Source of the DNA: Desulfonema magnum
GTDB taxonomy: Bacteria > Desulfobacterota > Desulfobacteria > Desulfobacterales > 4be13
Direction: 5' to 3'
NCBI RefSeq assembly: GCF_017377395.1
Contig: NZ_CP061800.1
Coordinates: 7,549,001 to 7,613,000, forward strand
Length of the DNA stretch: 64,000 nt
The notes below the pieces were generated by a model. It had not been told where the DNA came from. It saw only the letters and a program-made list of their open reading frames with translations, and made no database searches. A program made the position numbers and the translations under genes. Below, in pieces: positions 9,126 through 17,806 of this stretch; position 1 is the first letter of the stretch; every line of letters starts with the position of its first letter.

Positions 9126-9359
9126 ATGCAAATTCCAGCCGAACAATTTAAAGAAAGATGTATGGAACTGATAGAAAATATTCAGAAGAACCCGGAAGAC
9201 ATCACCATTACCCACAGCGGCAGACCTGTTGCCCATCTGATCCCTTTTTTGGGAAAAAAAGAGCGCACACAGGAAATTTTTGGATTTTTAAAAGGGATGG
9301 TTGAAATTCGGGAGGATATTATAAAACCGCTTGAAGAGAAATGGAAAGCCGATGAATAA
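9126..9359 (+). CDS. Antitoxin, Phd/YefM family
   Basis: A 77-residue Phd/YefM-type antitoxin that should bind its own promoter through the N-terminal half and the VapC-like toxin through the C-terminal half. The N-terminus (QIPAEQFKERCMELIENIQ, then ITITHSGRPVAHLIP) is the typical Phd fold, and the tail is charged. I placed the start at ATG 9126, preceded by GAGGAGAA; the upstream TTG at 9111 overlaps that ribosome site. It overlaps the toxin gene by 8 bases, the usual coupling for such pairs. Confidence 0.88.
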   Translation: MQIPAEQFKERCMELIENIQKNPEDITITHSGRPVAHLIPFLGKKERTQEIFGFLKGMVEIREDIIKPLEEKWKADE

Positions 9360-9774
9360 TCCCCTTATTTTGTTAGACACCCATGTTTGGATTTGGCTGA
9401 TGAACGGTGATAAGACATTAGGTTCCTCTGTCTGCCTGGAAGCGATCAACAACGCGGCGGCAAACGGGAATATTCGTATTTCTGCGATTTCGATCTGGGA
9501 AATTGGCATGTTGGAAGCGAAAGGGAGAATTTCTTTTTCAGGAGATGTTCTGACATGGGTTGAACAGGCACTGACAGCTCCGGGTGTCCGATTAGCTCCG
9601 ATCACTCCGAAAATAGCAATAGAAAGCAGCCGATTACCCGGAGATTTTCACGGAGATCCTGCTGACCGCATTATCGTCGCGGCTACGCGTGAACTCGGAG
9701 CAACCCTGATAACTCGGGACAGAAAGATTATTGAATATGGCCAGGCAGGTTATGTCAGGACGTTGAGAGCCTGA
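9352..9774 (+). CDS. PIN-domain toxin, VapC-like ribonuclease
   Basis: A 140-residue PIN ribonuclease, partner of the Phd-type antitoxin upstream. Acidic catalytic positions are visible: Asp in LLDTHVWIW at the N-terminus, Glu in ISIWEIGML, Asp in DPADRIIVAATR and Asp in ATLITRDRKI. Length and layout are normal. The start is ATG 9352 (MNNPLILLDTH), inside the end of the antitoxin gene; an upstream ATG at 9331 would only add antitoxin sequence in another frame. It sits between drmD and drmMI, so it is a cassette lodged inside the DISARM locus. Confidence 0.9.
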   Translation: MNNPLILLDTHVWIWLMNGDKTLGSSVCLEAINNAAANGNIRISAISIWEIGMLEAKGRISFSGDVLTWVEQALTAPGVRLAPITPKIAIESSRLPGDFHGDPADRIIVAATRELGATLITRDRKIIEYGQAGYVRTLRA

Positions 9775-10109
9775 CATATATTTTTCTGGTCCGCATATAT
9801 TTCAGACTGATTTCATGGTGATAATATCATTTCATAAAAGCCCCCATGATTATCAAAAATCCTTGCAGATATAAGAAAAGGATGATCATAAAAAAAATCC
9901 CTGCTTATAAACAATCCTTGCACATATAAGCAGGGGGAACCATGAGAAGAAATAAAAGGGAGCAATTCAGTCCCGGAGGGACCACTGAGAATAACCCGGC
10001 AATTCATTGCCGGGGTGGGATGTTAATTTTAAAAGAAAGGTTTGACAATGGCACGGCTGATTGGCGTTATGGCAGGGATTTCTGTCCGATACAGAAAGGA
10101 GGTGGCAGC
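9775..10109. other. Intergenic gap with the right 65-bp repeat and a hairpin
   Basis: Besides the repeat at 9858-9922 this stretch holds a hairpin with perfect stem CCCGGCAAT / ATTGCCGGG at 9995-10014, without a T tract. No gene is supported. Confidence 0.6.
9858..9922. repeat. 65-bp direct repeat, right copy
   Basis: Identical to 9028-9092. It lies 84 bp after the toxin stop codon and is the right border of the toxin-antitoxin cassette. Confidence 0.9.
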
Positions 10110-10376
10110 ATGATCGCATCTCAGATTCAGGTTTCAGCACGGGTATCACCGGAGACCAAGAGAATGATGGATGAATATGTTCAGGCCAAAGGGGAAAAAG
10201 AGACAGTTCTGATTGAGACGGCTCTGCTCCATCATTTGCAGGCTCTCAGAGAATTGCCGGAGGATGTGGTCATTCCACCCCGCATCCTGGTATCTGAAGA
10301 CTCCGGCATTCACACATCCGAAAAAATCAGCCACAAAGACACAAAGACACAAAGGAGGCACAAAGAGACTTCGTGA
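10110..10376 (+). CDS. Orphan ribbon-helix-helix-like protein with a repeat-encoded tail
   Basis: An 88-residue protein. The N-terminal part (QIQVSARVSPETKRMMDEYV, then EKETVLIETALLHHLQALREL) has the beta strand plus two helices of RHH / antitoxin proteins that bind DNA as dimers. AGGAGGT lies 7 bases before ATG 10110. The last 15-20 residues (SHKDTKTQRRHKETS) are encoded by a CACAAAGACACAAAG repeat starting at 10330, so the native C-terminus was probably replaced. No toxin partner follows; the next 380 bp are repeats. It may be the survivor of a second toxin-antitoxin pair. Confidence 0.7.
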   Translation: MIASQIQVSARVSPETKRMMDEYVQAKGEKETVLIETALLHHLQALRELPEDVVIPPRILVSEDSGIHTSEKISHKDTKTQRRHKETS

Positions 10377-10395
10377 GACTTCGCGCCTTCGTGGC
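10330..10395. repeat. Imperfect palindromic repeat, copy 1
   Basis: Begins GCCACAAAGACACAAAG and ends CGCGCCTTCGTGGC, which are inverted versions of each other. It overlaps the end of the RHH gene. Confidence 0.75.
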
Positions 10396-10759
10396 AAAAA
10401 AAACGGATGTGTCCCGCCTTTTATCCAAAAAAATCAGCCACAAAGACACAAAGGAAGCACAAAGAGACTTTGTGAGACTTTGTGAGACTTTGCGCCTTCG
10501 TGCCTTCGTGGCAAAAAAACGGATGCGTCCCGCCTTTTACACATAAAACCTGTTCCTGTGTAAAAGCCGGGGCACACCCGCAAATATGCCGCCCTTACAG
10601 GGCCTGGTCGGCCCTCCCCTAAATCCGTTATAATCAGGAAAGTTTTTATACTGATGATCGGAAAAAGGGAGAATTTTTATACTGTCTTGAAAAAGAGAGT
10701 CTGAATCAGAACCCGAACTGTGATGAAATCGAATCCCCATACGTTCTTAACCATAATCC
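10377..10759. other. Repeat-filled gap before the small ORF
   Basis: Contains copy 2 of the palindromic repeat and an AGGGCCTGGTCGGCCCTCCCC stretch (two short blocks) related to one near 1355-1385. The rest is AT-rich sequence with no supported gene. Confidence 0.6.
10437..10512. repeat. Imperfect palindromic repeat, copy 2
   Basis: Same ends as copy 1 (GCCACAAAGACACAAAG / GCCTTCGTGGC), with GACTTTGTGA duplicated inside. Confidence 0.75.
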
Positions 10760-10888
10760 ATGCAGATAGATACACCAATAAAAAAAGGCGCGGCCGCGGA
10801 TCTTTCTACAGAGGATTTTATCAAACAATTTCCGGATGCCTTTCAAAAGGAAAATGCAGGACCCGGACTTTTTCGGAAGGATAAATAA
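10760..10888 (+). CDS. Small ORF or gene remnant overlapping the drmMI start
   Basis: A 42-codon ORF beginning MQIDTPIKKG and ending GPGLFRKDK, whose TAA shares its last base with the drmMI ATG (TAATG). Composition looks coding: GATLST-like and EDFIKQFPDAF segments form an amphipathic helix. A stop codon lies in frame 6 bases before the ATG and no ribosome site is visible, so it may be the 3' end of a gene whose front was lost to the repeats upstream. I recognise no family. Translational coupling to drmMI is possible. Confidence 0.45.
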   Translation: MQIDTPIKKGAAADLSTEDFIKQFPDAFQKENAGPGLFRKDK

Positions 10889-13800
10889 TGTCAATTGCAC
10901 GTCATCATATTGAATGGATACAACTTATCGAGGTTTCAGGGCCTTTCCTGTCCCTGCCGGTGCTGATGCGTATTTTTCCGCAGGGCCTGGAAACTCATGA
11001 TTCTGAACATTTTCGCTATGTGAAAGCCGCGTTTGAAGAATGGCAGGATAATCAGCAGGGGCTTTGTCCTGATCCTGCCCTCCATGAGGAATGGATCCGG
11101 TTTGTCATCACAGAAACCCTGGCCTGGGGAGAGGAACAACTTGAAGAGGAGCTGCTGATAAGGGGCAAAGATTTACCGTCTGATCTTTATGTGCGGACGC
11201 GGGAAAATGACATGCCGCTGCCGGATTTTGCCTTGATGAATCCTGAAGGCATAGGCATTCCTGGCAAACCCAGAATTCTGATTTCTGTCTTGCCTTTGCA
11301 TCAGGATTTGGAAAAAAGCAAACAGGAAAGTATGTCCCCGGCAGCATGTATGATGCAACTGCTGCGTGCCTGCGATGTCAGAACCGGCTTGCTGACTAAT
11401 GGTGAGAAATGGATGCTGATTTATGCCCCGGAGGAAGGCACGGTCTCTTATGTCACTTGGTACGCTTCTTTGTGGTTTGAGGAACATATCACGCTGAGGG
11501 CCTTCCGGAGCCTGCTTTCTTCTCTCCGGTTTGTCGGCGTGTCAGAAAAAGATACCCTTGAGGCACTTTTCCAGGAAAGCGCGGAAAATCAGAAAGATGT
11601 CACAGATCAGCTCGGGTTCCAGGTGAGAAAGGCCGTGGAGGTGCTGATTCAGTCGCTGGATCGTGAGGATAAGAATGCTGTGTCTCCGCTGCTGAGGGAT
11701 GTGGATGAAAAAGCGGTTTATGATGCGGCCCTGACCATCATGATGCGTCTGGTATTCCTGTTCTCTGCTGAGGAACGCAAGCTTCTGCTGCTGGGTGAGG
11801 ATTTGTATAATCAGTATTATTCGATTTCAATGCTTCGTGAACAGCTTCAGAAAGACGCGGACCGGTTTGGCGAGGAGGTGCTGGAATACAGAAAGGACGC
11901 GTGGTATCGTCTGCTTGCAACATTCCGGGCCGTGTATGGCGGCATGAATCATGATTTGCTGCATCTTCCTGCTTATGGCGGGCGGCTTTTTGATCCGGAC
12001 CGGTTTCCGTTTTTGGAAGGGCGTGAGCCAGGAACCTCATGGAAAGATACCCCGGCAATGCCTTTGCCTGTGAATAATCGCACGGTGTTACATTTGTTGT
12101 CAGCGTTGCAGATTCTTCAGGAAAAAATTCCCGGCGGCGGTCCCGCGGAGGCACGGCGGTTGTCTTTCCGTTCTTTGGGCGTGGAACAGATCGGTTATGT
12201 GTATGAGGGGCTTCTGGATCATACCGCGGTTCGCGCAGAGGAGCCTGTTCTCGGACTCCGATGCGGCAGAGACAAGGACGGAGAGGTTCTGCTGTCAGAA
12301 CTGGAACGGCTCCGGGAAAAAGATGAGGAGGAACTGATTAAGTTTCTTAAAAAGCAGACCGGCAGAACTGTCAAGGCCATCCGCCATGAGCTTGCCGAAC
12401 CGCCCGTGATTGACGAACAACAGCTTTTGGTGGCGTGTGACAATGATCAGGATTTGAAGGCGCGTGTCATGCCTTATGCGGCATTGCTTCGGGAAGATTC
12501 CATGGGCTATCCGGTGGTGATTACTGAAAACAGTGTTTATGTGACCCAGGGAACAGACCGCCGCACCAGCGGAACCCATTACACACCGCCAGAACTCACA
12601 GAACCCATTGTAAGGCATACGCTGGAGCCGCTGGTGTATGAGGGCGTTTCCGAGGGCAGGCCCGAAAAAGAATGGAAACTGAGAACGGCTAGAGAGATTC
12701 TGAGTCTCAAGGTGTGTGACATGGCTATGGGGTCCGGCGCGTTTCTGGTGCAGGGCGGGCGATATCTTGCGAGATGTCTGACAGGGGCCTGGAATGCGCT
12801 TGAAAAGAATGCTGAGGGCCAGTTTGTCATCACGCCAGAGGGGGAGTTGTCAAAGAATAACGGAGAAGAGGAATATCCCATTCCGGAGGATTCAGATGAA
12901 CGATATACGCTTGCGCTGCGGCTGATTTCCGAGCGATGTCTTTATGGGGTGGACAAAAATCCCATGGCTGTTGAAATGGCAAAGCTGTCCTTATGGCTTG
13001 AAACCATGGCAAAGAACCGGCCCTTCACGTTTCTGGATCATGCGCTGAAATGCGGTGATTCTCTGCTGGGGGTGGACCGGGTGCAGTTGAAAAACTGGTC
13101 TGCGACAAATAAGGATGAGGATTCGTTCAGGCCCATGCTCAAGGAGATCAATGATGCCATTGCTCACCGCAAGGCGTTGGAGAGTATGCGAAGTCTGGAT
13201 ATTCGGGATGTGGAGCGCAAGGCCTCGCTGCATAAAAAGGCTGAGGCAAAGATCGGGCGTTTGAAACTGGCCGGGGATATGTTTGTTGCGCCGTATCTGA
13301 TGAAGGGAACAAAGACAGCCCAGGAAAAAAAACGCCTGGAATTTTTTTCGTGGTTTTCAGCGTTCAGGACAACTGAGATTGTGGACACTCTGAGAGAAAA
13401 GGCAGATGAACTCTTAGGGGATCATTCTCCGTTTCATTGGCCTCTGGAATTTCCGGAAATTTTTATGGATGATCATCGGAAGGAGGGGTTTGATGCAATT
13501 ATAGGGAATCCGCCGTTTCTATGGGGTAATAGAATTAGTAGTTATTTCGGTGATGAATATCGGGATTGGCTGCTTTTGACTCAAGAAGGAGTTCATGGAA
13601 ATGCGGATCTATGTGCTCGTTTTTTTCGTAAAGCAATAACTCTTTTGAAGATGAATGGCTGCATGGGACTCGTTGCAACAAATTCGATTAAAGAGACAGA
13701 TAACAGGGATTCAAGTCTTGTTCCAATTGTTAAAAATGGTTCACATATCATAAGAGCGGATCCAGATTTGCCTTGGCCGGGTTCTGCTTCTCTCCAAATA

Positions 13801-14931
13801 GCCTGTGTATATATATTTAAAGGCAATTATCAAGGACAATACTTCTTGGCTGGAAAAGCTGTAAAATTTATTTCTACTTTTTTAGATAGTGCAATTGATG
13901 AAAGAAAGCCTTATAAGCTTTTATCTCAAGCAAATATCGGCTTTAAAGGTGTTGATATAGGAGGACTTGGATTTGTTATATCAGAGGATGAAAAGAAGAA
14001 CATCATAGCGGAGGAACCAAAGTCAATAGATTTCATCTGGCCTTTCTTAAACGGAAAAGATTTTTTAACTCATCCTGATCAAAATTCTTCAAGAATGGTA
14101 ATCAATTTTTCAGGAATGACTCAAGATAACGCGTCTAAATATAATTTGCTGATGCAAATTGTAAAAGAAAGAGTTTATCCTTATCGGCAAACGGTCAAAC
14201 GCAAGGCTAATCGCGATAACTGGTGGATTTATAATGAAGCGAGACCAGGACTTTATAGGGCTATTTCTTCCATTGAGATGCCAATTGTCAACTGTGTTGT
14301 ATCAAAATATATCTGCTTTGAATTTATGGTCTCTAAAATAGTTTTTTCCAATGCACTAAATGTGTTCGCTCTTGAAACTTTCTTTAATTTTGCAGTTCTT
14401 CAATCTTCACTACATGAAGTATGGGCACGCTATTATGGTTCTTCACTTGAAACACGAAATCGTTACAACTTAACAGATTGTTTTGAAACATTTCCATTCC
14501 CAGAGACAAATGATAATCTGGAGAATATTGGACAGGAATATTACGACCACCGCCAATCCATCATGAAAACCCGGCAGGAAGGCTTAACCGCCACCTACAA
14601 CCGCTTCCACAGCGAAGATGAAAACGACAGCGACATTGAAAAACTCCGAAAGCTTCATATCCAAATGGACAACGCCGTTGCCCAGGCATATGGCTGGACA
14701 GACCTTGATCTTGAACACGGGTTTCACGAAACCAAGCAGGGCATCCGCTTCACCCTGTCCGAATCAGCCCGCCGTGAAATCTTAGACCGCCTCCTCCGCC
14801 TGAACCATGAACGCTACGCCGAGGAAGTCGCATTAGGGCTTCATGACAAAGGCAGAAAGAAAAACACAACCCCATCAAAGAAATCTAAAAAAACAAAAAT
14901 TTCAAAGCAAAAGCGTTTATTTGGTGAGTGA
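10888..14931 (+). CDS. drmMI: DISARM adenine-specific DNA methyltransferase DrmMI
   Basis: A 1347-residue N6-adenine methyltransferase of the Eco57I / type IIG-like group, the class 1 DISARM modification subunit that marks host DNA. Motif I (AdoMet binding) is CDMAMGSGAF near residue 613; YGVDKNPMAVEMAKLSLWL near 690 follows; the catalytic NPPF is in DAIIGNPPFLWG near 872. No PD-(D/E)xK nuclease motif was recognised at the N-terminus. The last 450 residues hold target recognition and a basic tail (KKSKKTKISKQKR). GGAAGGA lies 7 bases before ATG 10888. From about 13510 to 14530 the DNA is clearly richer in A and T than on either side, which suggests an exchanged target-recognition segment. Confidence 0.9.
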   Translation: MSIARHHIEWIQLIEVSGPFLSLPVLMRIFPQGLETHDSEHFRYVKAAFEEWQDNQQGLCPDPALHEEWIRFVITETLAWGEEQLEEELLIRGKDLPSDLYVRTRENDMPLPDFALMNPEGIGIPGKPRILISVLPLHQDLEKSKQESMSPAACMMQLLRACDVRTGLLTNGEKWMLIYAPEEGTVSYVTWYASLWFEEHITLRAFRSLLSSLRFVGVSEKDTLEALFQESAENQKDVTDQLGFQVRKAVEVLIQSLDREDKNAVSPLLRDVDEKAVYDAALTIMMRLVFLFSAEERKLLLLGEDLYNQYYSISMLREQLQKDADRFGEEVLEYRKDAWYRLLATFRAVYGGMNHDLLHLPAYGGRLFDPDRFPFLEGREPGTSWKDTPAMPLPVNNRTVLHLLSALQILQEKIPGGGPAEARRLSFRSLGVEQIGYVYEGLLDHTAVRAEEPVLGLRCGRDKDGEVLLSELERLREKDEEELIKFLKKQTGRTVKAIRHELAEPPVIDEQQLLVACDNDQDLKARVMPYAALLREDSMGYPVVITENSVYVTQGTDRRTSGTHYTPPELTEPIVRHTLEPLVYEGVSEGRPEKEWKLRTAREILSLKVCDMAMGSGAFLVQGGRYLARCLTGAWNALEKNAEGQFVITPEGELSKNNGEEEYPIPEDSDERYTLALRLISERCLYGVDKNPMAVEMAKLSLWLETMAKNRPFTFLDHALKCGDSLLGVDRVQLKNWSATNKDEDSFRPMLKEINDAIAHRKALESMRSLDIRDVERKASLHKKAEAKIGRLKLAGDMFVAPYLMKGTKTAQEKKRLEFFSWFSAFRTTEIVDTLREKADELLGDHSPFHWPLEFPEIFMDDHRKEGFDAIIGNPPFLWGNRISSYFGDEYRDWLLLTQEGVHGNADLCARFFRKAITLLKMNGCMGLVATNSIKETDNRDSSLVPIVKNGSHIIRADPDLPWPGSASLQIACVYIFKGNYQGQYFLAGKAVKFISTFLDSAIDERKPYKLLSQANIGFKGVDIGGLGFVISEDEKKNIIAEEPKSIDFIWPFLNGKDFLTHPDQNSSRMVINFSGMTQDNASKYNLLMQIVKERVYPYRQTVKRKANRDNWWIYNEARPGLYRAISSIEMPIVNCVVSKYICFEFMVSKIVFSNALNVFALETFFNFAVLQSSLHEVWARYYGSSLETRNRYNLTDCFETFPFPETNDNLENIGQEYYDHRQSIMKTRQEGLTATYNRFHSEDENDSDIEKLRKLHIQMDNAVAQAYGWTDLDLEHGFHETKQGIRFTLSESARREILDRLLRLNHERYAEEVALGLHDKGRKKNTTPSKKSKKTKISKQKRLFGE

Positions 14932-14978
14932 ATCCCGTGGGGCAAGAGGCGAAAGAAAACCATTTAAGGAAAGAAAAA

Positions 14979-15338
14979 ATGAAAATCGAATTCATACGAT
15001 TGAAAAACTTTTACTCGTTACAAGGCTCTGCCTTGTAACGCATATCGTGAGGCTCTGCCTCACCCACCGGCAAAGTTTCAGAATAAAGGAGCGGAGGATC
15101 AAATCAGTAAAACAGACGAACATCATATTCCATACCTGAAAAGCAACTCTCTGAAAAGTTACGTTCATCTGAACGAAATACGCTTAGACAAATTAGAAGA
15201 CAGGAAGAAATTTATATTGTCGGTGAAAACGGATACGGCGAAACGCTGTTTGCAAATATTGAGATAAAGATAACTCCTGATGAAGTCATCTTCAATGAAA
15301 GAGGGTTGGATATCGGATTTGAGCAACTATCCGACTGA
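14979..15338 (+). pseudogene. Decayed AAA / SMC-like ATPase gene
   Basis: Three pieces of one ATPase family lie in order in different frames. The start MKIEFIRLKNFYS, with AAGGAAAG before ATG 14979, runs into a double hairpin (15014-15063) and stops. Next comes IPYLKSNSLKSYVHLNEIRL, typical of the stretch before Walker A. Then, in another frame, IYIVGENGYGETLF matches an ENGxGKT Walker A with Lys replaced by Glu, followed directly by EVIFNERGLDIGFEQLSD, which resembles the segment near the ABC signature. The last piece ends at 15338. So the gene carries a repeat insertion, a frameshift and a large internal deletion. It sits between drmMI and drmA and may once have belonged to the locus. Confidence 0.6.
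15014..15063. repeat. Double REP hairpin inside the ATPase relic
   Basis: CGTTACAAGGC / GCCTTGTAACG and then GTGAGGC / GCCTCAC, each around the loop TCT. It interrupts the reading frame 13 codons after the ATG of the decayed ATPase. Confidence 0.75.
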
Positions 15339-15359
15339 AGACTTTTGGTCAGGTACTTA

Positions 15360-16535
15360 TGCGGAATTTTTGCATTTCCGCGTAATTCACAAGGGAGTGC
15401 GGAAATGGAGCCGCTAGGCGGAATTTTCGCATTTGGTCGGGATTTTCGCATTTTCTCGGAATTCGCAAGGGAGTGCGGAAATGGAGCCGCTAGGCGGAAT
15501 TTTCGCATTTGGTCGGAATTCACAAGGGAGTGCGGAAATGGAATTTTCGCATTTGGAGAACCGCAAAAATTCCGCCTAGCGGCTCCATTTTTGCACTCCC
15601 TTTTGCCGGGAATTTACACGGGGGAGTGCGAAAATGGAATTTTCGCATTTGGTCGGAATTCGCAAGGGAGTGCGGAAATGGAATTTTCGCATTTGGAGAA
15701 CCGCAAAAATTCCGCCTAGCGGCTCCATTTTTGCACTCCCTTTTGCCGGGAATTTACACGGGGGAGTGCGAAAATGGAATTTTCGCATTTGGAGAACCGC
15801 AAAAATTCCGCCTGGCGGCTCCATTTTTGCACTCCCTTTTGCCGGGAATTTACACGGGGGAGTGCGGAAATAGAATTTTCGCATTTGGTCGGAATTCACA
15901 AAGGAGTGCGGAAATGGAATTTTCGCATTTGGTCGGAATTCACAAGGGAGTGCGGAAATGGAATTTTCGCATTTGGAGAACCGCAAAAATTCCGCCTAGC
16001 GGCTCCATTTTTGCACTCCCTTTTGCCGGGAATTTACACGGGGGAGTGCGAAAATGGAATTTTCGCATTTGGTCGGAATTCGCAAGGGAGTGCGGAAATG
16101 GAATTTTCGCATTTGGAGAACCGCAAAAATTCCGCCTAGCGGCTCCATTTTTGCACTCCCTTTTGCCGGGAATTTACACGGGGGAGTGCGGAAATGGAAT
16201 TTTCGCATTTCGGCGTAATTCACAAGGGAGTGCGAAAATGGAATTTTCGCATTTGGAGAACCGCAAAAATTCCGCCTGGCGGCTCCATTTTTGCACTCCC
16301 TTTTGCCGGGAATTTACACGGGGGAGTGCGGAAATGGAATTTTCGCATTTGGTCGGAATTCACAAGGGAGTGCGGAAATGGAATTTTCGCATTTGGTCGG
16401 AATTCACAAGGGAGTGCGAAAATGGAATTTTCGCATTTGGTCGGAATTCACAAGGGAGTGCGAAAATGGAATTTTCGCATTTGGAGAACCGCAAAAATTC
16501 CGCCTGGCGGCTCCATTTTTGCACTCCCTTTTGCC
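15360..16535. repeat. REP array left of the RAYT
   Basis: About 1.2 kb of interspersed palindromic units. I count 17 forward units with the head GGAGTGCGGAAATGG (or GCGAAAATGG) and 7 inverted ones (TTTTTGCACTCCC). Runs of forward units repeat every 44 bp, for example 16324, 16368, 16412 and 16456; other units alternate as about 96- and 140-bp blocks. Complementary arms such as GGCGGAATTTT and AAAATTCCGCC form hairpins. All frames stay open over long stretches only because the unit lacks stops. Confidence 0.93.
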
Positions 16536-16589
16536 GACTTTGGAAAATTTCAGAACTTTAGGAAATTAACAGAAAGGAGGAGAAAATAT

Positions 16590-17144
16590 ATGTTGAAACG
16601 GAGTGATCATACGCCGGCGCATCTGCTGCTTGACAACAAACCTTACTTCATCACAGCCGCCATTTATGAAAAGCGGATGCTGCTCGCCGACCCGGAACTG
16701 AAAAAAGAACTCATCGGCCTCATTCGGAAAAATTTCGCCGATTATGACTGGGAACTGCATCAGTGGGTGATCCTGGACAATCATTATCATCTGATGGGAA
16801 AAAGCCACAGAGGAAAGGATCTGCCGGCAATCATCCGGAATATCCACCGTGCCTCGGCATTTCTGATACTTGATGCCACGAGGTGTGAAAAGCCCGTATG
16901 GTGGAATTACTGGGATTACTGCCCCCGGAAGAAAGATGACAACAGGGACTACATGATTCGGGTCACCTATCTGCTGGACAACCCGGTGAAGCACGGTTAT
17001 ACAAAGGATCTGAGGGATTATCCATTCTCCAGCTTTCACGAACTTTACGCAGAAAAGGGCAGAGAACACCTGGCCCGTCAGTTTAAGAATTACAAGGAAT
17101 ACAAAACCCTCGTTCTCCACGAGGCCCTTGAAGACGATTTTTAA
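16590..17144 (+). CDS. REP-associated tyrosine transposase (RAYT, Y1/IS200-like)
   Basis: A 184-residue Y1 HUH single-strand transposase of the RAYT type, which cuts and moves REP hairpins. The HUH metal site is in DNHYHLMGK near residue 70, and the catalytic Tyr is expected in TYLLDNPVKHG near 130, matching the family block YxxxNPVxxG. The N-terminal block KPYFITAAIYEKR is also typical. AGAAAGGAGG precedes ATG 16590; longer frames upstream only read repeat DNA. It lies alone between two REP arrays with the same units, the classic RAYT arrangement, between drmMI and drmA. It looks intact. Confidence 0.92.
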   Translation: MLKRSDHTPAHLLLDNKPYFITAAIYEKRMLLADPELKKELIGLIRKNFADYDWELHQWVILDNHYHLMGKSHRGKDLPAIIRNIHRASAFLILDATRCEKPVWWNYWDYCPRKKDDNRDYMIRVTYLLDNPVKHGYTKDLRDYPFSSFHELYAEKGREHLARQFKNYKEYKTLVLHEALEDDF

Positions 17145-17154
17145 CACAATAACA

Positions 17155-17778
17155 CAAGGGAGTGCGGAAATGGAGCCGCCAGGCGGAATTTTCGCATTTT
17201 CTCGGAATTCGCAAGGGAGTGCGGAAATGGAATTTTCGCATTTGGTCGGAATTCACAAGGGAGTGCGAAAATGGAATTTTCGCATTTTCTCGGAATTCAC
17301 AAGGGAGTGCGAAAATGGAATTTTCGCATTTTCTCGGAATTCACAAGGGAGTGCGAAAATGGAATTTTCGCATTTGGAGAACCGCAAAAATTCCGCCTAG
17401 CGGCTCCATTTTTGCACTCCCTTTTGCCGGGAATTTACACGGGGGAGTGCGAAAATGGAATTTTCGCATTTGGTCGGAATTCGCAAGGGAGTGCGAAAAT
17501 GGAATTTTCGCATTTGGAGAACCGCAAAAATTCCGCCTGGCGGCTCCATTTTTGCACTCCCTTTTGCCGGGGATTTACACAGGGGAGTGCGGAAATGGAG
17601 CCGCCAGGCGGAATTTTCGCATTTTCTCGGAATTCGCAAGGGAGTGCGGAAATGGAGCCGCCAGGCGGAATTTTCGCATTTGGAGAACCGCAAAAATTCC
17701 GCCTGGCGGCTCCATTTTTGCACTCCCTTTTGCCGGGGATTTACACAGGGGATTGCGGAAATGGAACCGCCAGGCGCA
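17155..17778. repeat. REP array right of the RAYT
   Basis: The same units as the left array: 10 forward heads and 3 inverted ones, with 44-bp spacing at 17214, 17258, 17302 and 17346. It ends about 30 bp before the drmA start. Confidence 0.93.
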
Positions 17779-17806
17779 TTTTGACGAAATAATTTAAGGA
17801 AAAACA

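Noticed and set aside
15341..15360. Right end of a TA/AGTACC MITE before the REP array
   Set aside because: CTTTTGGTCAGGTACTTA resembles the element end, but no left end or hairpin is visible, so it may be chance or a small scar.
15509..16561. Long open frame (350 codons) and several parallel ones across the REP array
   Set aside because: All frames are open only because the repeat unit lacks stops; the products are periodic and the same in several frames.
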